DNA of 58,502 nt, taken from the NCBI GenBank assembly GCA_031265355.1, contig JAISCT010000002.1:1-58502 (forward strand). The letters run 5' to 3'. The stretch's first letter is position 1. Each line of letters begins with the position of its first letter. The notes beneath the pieces were generated by a model. The model saw only the letters and a program-made list of their open reading frames with translations. It searched no databases and was not told the origin of the DNA. The position numbers and the translations under genes were made by a program. Origin of the DNA: Oscillospiraceae bacterium (GTDB lineage: Bacteria > Bacillota > Clostridia > Oscillospirales > UBA929). Shown piece by piece: positions 54,054 to 58,502 of this stretch.

Positions 54054-55187
54054 GTGGAACTCTCCGTGCCGCTGCTGGCGCTGCTTACTTTCGCAATGGG
54101 CGGCGTGGTTTCGTTTGCCGCCTCCCCGGCCGTGCGCCGGTTTGCCCACATCATCGGAGCCATCGACGTGCCGAGGGACGGGCGGCGGATCCACAAGACG
54201 CCGGTTCCCCGGTTGGGAGGGCTCGCCATTTTTGCGGGTACACTGGCGGCGATCTTGGTATTTTATGAGGTCTCCCGGCCCGTGCGCGGGATTTTGCTTG
54301 GCTCTGTCATTGTCGTTGTGCTCGGCGTCATCGACGACGTCGTGCGTCTCAAGGCCTGGATCAAACTGATTGTGCAGATTGTGGCTGCGCTGGTCCCGGT
54401 GTTTCACGGCGTAGTCGTTGAGTTTCTCTCAAACCCGATCTTTTTCAGCGACGCCTCCTACATCGATCTGGGCGCGCTGTCCTGGCCGCTCACCGTGTTG
54501 TGGATCGTTGCCATCACAAACTCCGTGAATCTCATCGATGGGCTGGACGGTCTGGCGGTCGGTGTGTCGGCTATCTCGTCTCTTACGCTGCTCGTGATAG
54601 CCCTGCTGCTGGCCCAGCCCGAGGTGGCCGTCATCATGGCGGCGCTTGCCGGCGCCTGCGTCGGATTTATGCCGTACAACATAAACCCCGCCAAGATGTT
54701 CATGGGCGACACCGGCGCCACTTTCCTCGGTTATGTGCTGGCCTGTGTCTCCATCCTGGGCCTGTTCAAATTTTATACGATCATCTCGTTCGCCGTGCCG
54801 TTTTTGATTTTGGGGCTGCCCATCTTCGACACGGTAATGGCCGTTGTGCGCCGGCTGTCCAGCGGACAGAGCCCCATCGCGCCGGACAGGAGTCATGTCC
54901 ATCACCGGCTGATCGACATGGGATTTTCGCAGAAACAGTCGGTGGCTATTTTGTATACGCTGTCTGCCATTTTGGGCCTCGCGGCCGTGCTGCTCACCAC
55001 GTCGGGCGAGCTCAAGGCCATGTATTTCCTGCTGGCGGTCATCGTCGCCGTCCTCGTGGGCGCCCGGCTGTTCCGTATGAACCGAAAGGGCGTTCCCCCG
55101 GCCGCACCGTCGGAAGACGATCGGGCGGCGGGCGGCGGCGCCTCCTCTGCCGCGTCCCCTCCGCCTCCCCCGAATTCGAAGACTTGA
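54054..55187 (+). CDS. Undecaprenyl-phosphate GlcNAc-1-phosphate transferase (TagO/WecA family)
   Basis: A GTG start follows AAGGGG with 9-10 bases spacing. The 377-residue protein has about ten transmembrane helices with the family's cytoplasmic motifs: VIDDVVRLKAW (Asp pair), NLIDGLDGLAVG, FMGDTGATFLGY and HVHHRLIDMG. It transfers GlcNAc-1-P from UDP-GlcNAc to the lipid carrier, starting wall teichoic acid or other secondary wall polymer synthesis. With the UDP-GlcNAc 2-epimerase next door this suggests the wall glycopolymer pathway that SLH proteins commonly depend on. The last 35 residues are a Pro/Ser-rich cytoplasmic tail. Confidence 0.9.
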   Translation: MELSVPLLALLTFAMGGVVSFAASPAVRRFAHIIGAIDVPRDGRRIHKTPVPRLGGLAIFAGTLAAILVFYEVSRPVRGILLGSVIVVVLGVIDDVVRLKAWIKLIVQIVAALVPVFHGVVVEFLSNPIFFSDASYIDLGALSWPLTVLWIVAITNSVNLIDGLDGLAVGVSAISSLTLLVIALLLAQPEVAVIMAALAGACVGFMPYNINPAKMFMGDTGATFLGYVLACVSILGLFKFYTIISFAVPFLILGLPIFDTVMAVVRRLSSGQSPIAPDRSHVHHRLIDMGFSQKQSVAILYTLSAILGLAAVLLTTSGELKAMYFLLAVIVAVLVGARLFRMNRKGVPPAAPSEDDRAAGGGASSAASPPPPPNSKT

Positions 55188-55200
55188 AGGAGATCGTTTT

Positions 55201-56376
55201 ATGCCACCCTTGAAGGTGATGACTGTCTTCGGGACCCGTCCCGAGGCGGTGAAGATGGCGCCGCTGGTGCTGGCGCTGCGCCGGACCCCCGGCGTGGAGA
55301 CATGCTGCGCCGTGACCGCGCAACACAGGGAGATGCTGGACGGCGTGTTGGCGCTGTTTTCGCTTACCCCGGACTATGATCTGAACATCATGGAGGAGAG
55401 CCAGAGCCTCTCCACCATCACGACCAAAGCGCTTACCGGCATGGACGCGCTGTTGGCCGAAGTGTGTCCCGACCTCGTCTTGGTACACGGCGACACCTCA
55501 ACCACCTTGGCCGGCGCGCTGTCGGCCTTTTACCACAAAGTGAAGATCGGGCACGTTGAGGCGGGTCTGCGCACGGGCGACAAGTATGCCCCCTACCCAG
55601 AGGAAGCCAATCGCCGCCTAGTCGGCGTGCTGGCCGATCTGCATTTCTGCCCCACGGCGCAAAACCGGGAGAATCTCCGCCGGGAGGGCGTCACGGAGGG
55701 TGTCTTTGTCACGGGCAACACGGTCATAGACGCCCTGCGGCTGACGGTGCGGGACGACTACGGCTTCCGGACACCGGCGTTGGCCGCCCTGCCGTCGGAC
55801 GCGCGCGTGCTTCTGGTCACCGCCCACCGGCGGGAGAACTACGGCGAAGGGTTTGTCAACATTTTCTGGGCGCTGCGCGATCTGGTCACCTGTTACCAGG
55901 ACATTCACATCGTGTTGCCAGTGCATTTGAATCCGGCGGTCCGAGAGACGGCGAACCGGATCCTCGACCATGTACCGCGCATCCATCTGATCGATCCGCT
56001 GCCGGTGGATGAACTGCACAACCTTATGGCGCGCTGCTACTTCGTCCTCACCGATTCGGGGGGGCTCCAGGAGGAAGCGCCCGCGCTGGGCTGCCCCGTG
56101 CTGGTGATGCGCCGTGAGACGGAACGTCCCGAGGCGGTGGAGGCGGGGACCGTACGCATGGCGGGCGCGGACCGGCGCGACATCGTGGCCATGGCGGCGA
56201 CACTGCTGGACAATGCGGCGGAGTACACGAAAATGGCAAAAGCCGTGAACCCCTACGGCGACGGTGAGGCTTGCCGGCGGATTGTCGAGGCCGTCTTGTA
56301 TCACTATGGCCTGCGCGCCGCGCCGCCGGATGTGTTTGATGCGGGAGGAACGTCGAAGGGAGGAGTATCGAGTTGA
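55201..56376 (+). CDS. wecB: UDP-N-acetylglucosamine 2-epimerase, non-hydrolysing
   Basis: The 391-residue protein carries the GT-B-type epimerase motifs FGTRPEAVKMAPLVLAL, VHGDTSTTLAGALSAFYHKVKIGHVEAGLRTGD, PEEANRR, VTAHRRENYGEGF and LTDSGGLQEEAPALGCPVLVMRRETERPE. It converts UDP-GlcNAc to UDP-ManNAc for cell-surface polymers. GAAGGAG precedes the start. The stop shares bases with the TTG start of the following gene. Confidence 0.95.
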   Translation: MPPLKVMTVFGTRPEAVKMAPLVLALRRTPGVETCCAVTAQHREMLDGVLALFSLTPDYDLNIMEESQSLSTITTKALTGMDALLAEVCPDLVLVHGDTSTTLAGALSAFYHKVKIGHVEAGLRTGDKYAPYPEEANRRLVGVLADLHFCPTAQNRENLRREGVTEGVFVTGNTVIDALRLTVRDDYGFRTPALAALPSDARVLLVTAHRRENYGEGFVNIFWALRDLVTCYQDIHIVLPVHLNPAVRETANRILDHVPRIHLIDPLPVDELHNLMARCYFVLTDSGGLQEEAPALGCPVLVMRRETERPEAVEAGTVRMAGADRRDIVAMAATLLDNAAEYTKMAKAVNPYGDGEACRRIVEAVLYHYGLRAAPPDVFDAGGTSKGGVSS

Positions 56377-57185
56377 GACGAAGGAGGTCCCGAACCCGGA
56401 AAGGGATGTTGACTGTATTGCTGCCCACGGTGATCGTCGTGGTGGTCCTGATGTCTGTTACGCTGTACTTGTTTCGTGCTCCGACGACGGTAGGGCCGGA
56501 GATTGTCCTGCCGTCCCCCTCGCCGACGTGGCAGCCGGCGCCGTCCTCGCCCGGGGTTTCGCCGACGCTCTCTCTGCCGACGCCCGTCTCCCCGCCCGCC
56601 TTTGTAGCGGACATCGACCGCACCAACGCCCAGCAGATCCTCTCCGAGCTGAAACAACCGCCCGAGTACAGCAGCGTCTGGCAGGTAGAGTGGTTCTGGG
56701 AAGGCGGCAGCTCGGGGCCGATGGAGCGGCGCGTGTTCGCGGTGGACGGCTACACTCGGGCGGAGATCTACGACGCCGAGCATCAGTTGTCCGCCAATTT
56801 GCTCACGGGCCGGACCCGCGTCTTCCTCTGGGCGTCGCAGGGGAGCCCGTACCACCCGACAGCGCGTGGCAGCATCGCCATCGAGGACGAGGCTGGTTTG
56901 GCCGCCTATGGGCCGCTGCTTGCCTGTGATCCGGCGGAGATCCTCTCCGCCTCCTACCTCGTGTGGGAGAACAAGCCCTGTATCTTCGTGGAGTCGCAGG
57001 CGGCCAAGTCCAAATATGTGCATGCCTGGTGGATCTCCTTGGAAAACGGCTTTCTGCTCCGCATGGAGAAGAGGCTGGACGGGATTTTGAAATACAGCTG
57101 CGTGCTTCAGTCCGTGGAGCCGTACCGGCCGTCCGACGAAGTATTTCGGCTGCCGGACGCACAACTTGCCATGAATCTAGACTGA
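56373..57185 (+). CDS. Membrane-anchored extracytoplasmic protein, function unknown
   Basis: TTG 56373 overlaps the epimerase stop and is 7 bases after GGGAGGAG, so it is the likely start. The 270-residue protein has an Arg-rich head, one transmembrane helix (about 12-34), a Pro/Ser/Thr stalk (about 40-77) and an extracellular domain (FVADIDRTNAQQILSELKQP, VWQVEWFWEG, RAEIYDAE). The folded part resembles outer lipoprotein-sorting or sigma-E-regulator-like sandwiches found in clostridial cell-envelope proteins, but I cannot name a family. Cotranscription with wall-polymer genes suggests an envelope role. Confidence 0.7.
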   Translation: MRRRRSRTRKGMLTVLLPTVIVVVVLMSVTLYLFRAPTTVGPEIVLPSPSPTWQPAPSSPGVSPTLSLPTPVSPPAFVADIDRTNAQQILSELKQPPEYSSVWQVEWFWEGGSSGPMERRVFAVDGYTRAEIYDAEHQLSANLLTGRTRVFLWASQGSPYHPTARGSIAIEDEAGLAAYGPLLACDPAEILSASYLVWENKPCIFVESQAAKSKYVHAWWISLENGFLLRMEKRLDGILKYSCVLQSVEPYRPSDEVFRLPDAQLAMNLD

Positions 57186-57196
57186 TGGTTCAAGAG

Positions 57197-57436
57197 TCAA
57201 AGTCCGGCGAACAGGAGAAGCGCGAGTAGGACGAGGGTTTCATCGTCCTCGCTCTCAAGGCACAGAAACAGCGTGACAAGCAGCAGCAGGATATCCCCGG
57301 CGTCCCGCCCGGTAAGGGCCTTAGGCGCCGGGGCATGTGTTTTTTGCGCGGACAGGGCGCGTTTCGGCGGCGCCGGATGCGCTTCGGCGGCAGGCGCCGC
57401 GTCCCGCACGGGCGTCTCGGGGTAGCGGCTATGCAT
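57197..57436 (-). CDS. Small protein with acidic-flanked hydrophobic helix, function unknown
   Basis: The ATG at 57436 overlaps the end of the upstream 108-residue gene (GCATGCATAG), suggesting coupled translation. The 79-residue product has a Pro/Ala-rich start and a C-terminal hydrophobic segment broken by acidic residues (DILLLLVTLFLCLESEDDET). Small proteins with such Leu-rich/acidic tails occur in many clostridia, with no known role that I can assign. Confidence 0.55.
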   Translation of the reverse strand: MHSRYPETPVRDAAPAAEAHPAPPKRALSAQKTHAPAPKALTGRDAGDILLLLVTLFLCLESEDDETLVLLALLLFAGL

Positions 57437-57755
57437 GCTTCTCGCCTCCAGACGTCGTCTGGTATCCGGTGTACACCGCACGGGCGAGCCGGACGAGCTC
57501 GGCAATCCGCTCCACTTGAGCCCGTCTCTCCGGGCGCAGGTAGGGTCGCAGGGCGAGCAGCAGGGTTTCGCCGCGTGTTGTGTCGTCGGCCTCGCTGCGA
57601 CAGGCCTCAAGCAGCGCCAGAAAGACCGCGGCAGGGGTGTGGGCATCGTCCACCGTGTCCGCCGGCTCGCTTGGTTCGGGTCCGGGCGGGGACGTGTGCG
57701 CCGTGTGAAGCAGAGCCTCCGGCGCGTCGGGCGCGAGGGGGAAGGATGTATCCAT
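57429..57755 (-). CDS. Small hypothetical protein, 108 residues
   Basis: GGAGG lies 7 bases before the ATG. The first 40 residues are Pro/Thr/Glu-rich; the rest is helical (FLALLEACRSEADDTTRGETLLLALRPYLRPERRAQVERIAELVRLARA). No family recognised. It forms a two-gene unit with the 79-residue gene and is convergent with the gene ending at 57185. Confidence 0.6.
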   Translation of the reverse strand: MDTSFPLAPDAPEALLHTAHTSPPGPEPSEPADTVDDAHTPAAVFLALLEACRSEADDTTRGETLLLALRPYLRPERRAQVERIAELVRLARAVYTGYQTTSGGEKHA

Positions 57756-57881
57756 GGCCTTGCCTCCTTCATGAATGATTCAAACGTCAAAAGTCTCGTC
57801 TGCCGTTGGCCGGCGATTGATTCCGCCACGTTTGTTTTACTATATGCGGCGAGGGCCGTTTTTGGAACGGGGGCGTAGCCA

Positions 57882-58355
57882 TTGACCCGTATTTTGCTGT
57901 TTTCCGACACTCATGGCCATCTGGGTTGTATGCGCTCTGTGGTGGAGAACCGTCCGGCCGGACTGATCATTCACCTCGGGGATTTTTCCCGGGACATCCG
58001 CGCTCTCTCCCTGCCGCCCGGCAGTCCCGCGCCGATCACGGTGCAGGGCAATTGCGACATGGCCGCCGGGGGCGAGACGGTCCGGATGCTGAGGGTGGAG
58101 GACGTGACGTTTTTTCTGACGCACGGGCATCTGCACGACGTCAAACGCACGATGCATACCCTGGCCGCGGCGGCCCAAAAAGCCGGCGCCCGGGCGGCTC
58201 TGTTTGGCCACACGCACATGCCTTTCTGCGAAGATGAGAACGGCTTGCTCCTCTTCAATCCCGGCAGCCTCAGTTTTCCCCGCTTCGGTCCCGTCACCTA
58301 CGGTCTGATCGAAGTGGATGGCCGCGACCTGTCCACCCAAATCGTCCCCGTCTAG
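57882..58355 (+). CDS. YfcE/MJ0936-type metallophosphoesterase
   Basis: An in-frame TAG two codons upstream makes the TTG at 57882 the likely start. The 157-residue protein has all calcineurin-like motifs in order: FSDTHGHLGCM, HLGDFSRD, GNCDM, THGHLHDVKR and FGHTHMPF. These small enzymes hydrolyse phosphodiesters in vitro; the physiological substrate is unknown. It is followed by about 100 bases without a gene and then the homopolymer end. Confidence 0.9.
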   Translation: MTRILLFSDTHGHLGCMRSVVENRPAGLIIHLGDFSRDIRALSLPPGSPAPITVQGNCDMAAGGETVRMLRVEDVTFFLTHGHLHDVKRTMHTLAAAAQKAGARAALFGHTHMPFCEDENGLLLFNPGSLSFPRFGPVTYGLIEVDGRDLSTQIVPV

Positions 58356-58456
58356 CAGAGACCCATCGGTCTCCGCCGCCCGCAACGCAACATCATGCGC
58401 AAGGGCCGTCCCCGCGTGGCCCCGGCAGGCCCCAACAGATAAAGACCCATCACCAG

Positions 58457-58502
58457 GGGGGGGGGGGGCGCCGGCGGGGGGGGGGGGGGCGCCCCCCCCC
58501 AA
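58457..58502. other. G/C homopolymer tail, probable sequence artefact at contig end
   Basis: Long runs of G, then gcgcc, G runs again and C runs close the window. This is unlike the rest of the sequence and is best read as sequencing or assembly noise; apparent reading frames through it should be ignored. Confidence 0.75.

Noticed and set aside
57840..58502. 220-codon minus-strand frame at the window end
   Set aside because: Antisense to the metallophosphoesterase and starts in the homopolymer artefact.
1..58502. tRNA, rRNA and classical insertion sequence genes
   Set aside because: None were recognised by eye; no transposase reading frame and no cloverleaf with a clear acceptor stem were found.

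Overview
The window looks like one chromosomal segment (probably a contig end, given the G/C homopolymer tail) of a fairly GC-rich, anaerobic, Gram-positive Clostridia-type bacterium. The basis is S-layer homology (SLH) anchors, dockerin/cohesin-like modules, sortase-type sorting tails, SigA-like promoters, GGAGG ribosome binding sites, and BceRS-, YtrA- and HxlR-type regulators. The species cannot be named from sequence alone.

Layout. (1) 0-5.8 kb: a surface polysaccharide-degradation island. It holds the 3' end of an Ig-like/SLH protein, a secreted GH3 enzyme with swapped domain order plus cohesin-like and dockerin-like modules, and a small cohesin-like/SLH anchoring protein. (2) 5.9-9.8 kb: accessory genes (TM1586-type nitroreductase, HipA-like kinase, AlbA_2/ATPase regulator) between two decayed copies of an SLH-gene 3' end. 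(3) 9.8-17.7 kb: a 2185-residue surface enzyme with two GH3 modules and three SLH repeats, then an HxlR regulator. Two related short elements with terminal inverted repeats and an internal promoter lie upstream of these two genes. (4) 17.9-30.1 kb, minus strand: a 1449-residue secreted protein of unknown function, a small secreted Ig-like protein, an aldehyde dehydrogenase, a ribose-type sugar ABC transporter and a 2-keto-3-deoxygluconate kinase. The transporter and kinase promoters share an operator-like box. (5) 30.2-35.4 kb, minus strand: response regulator, intramembrane-type histidine kinase and FtsX-type ABC exporter. (6) 35.4-43.0 kb, minus strand: two large wall-anchored adhesin-like proteins sharing a pre-sorting-signal module. 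(7) 43.2-45.5 kb: AhpC with an AhpF-like reductase. (8) 45.6-47.6 kb, minus strand: a lone MNT-type nucleotidyltransferase and a GntR/ABC unit whose ABC gene looks like an in-frame deletion fusion. (9) 48-51.5 kb: a pilus-type thioester/isopeptide adhesin. (10) 51.8-58.4 kb: housekeeping and envelope genes (aminotransferase, trpS, TagO/WecA-like transferase, UDP-GlcNAc 2-epimerase, a membrane-anchored protein, two small proteins, a phosphodiesterase).

How it fits together: secreted GH3 enzymes held at the surface by SLH repeats, or possibly by a dockerin-cohesin contact, would release sugars that the ABC transporter imports and the kinase and dehydrogenase process. Sorted adhesins would attach the cell to substrate or host, and the TagO/WecB-type genes supply the wall glycopolymers to which SLH proteins commonly bind. 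The most interesting candidate system is the compact GH3-cohesin-dockerin plus cohesin-SLH pair at 1.1-5.7 kb, which resembles a miniature cell-bound cellulosome. Recombination traces (a 4.8-kb-spaced SLH direct repeat and SLH gene relics) show that this surface repertoire is being remodelled.
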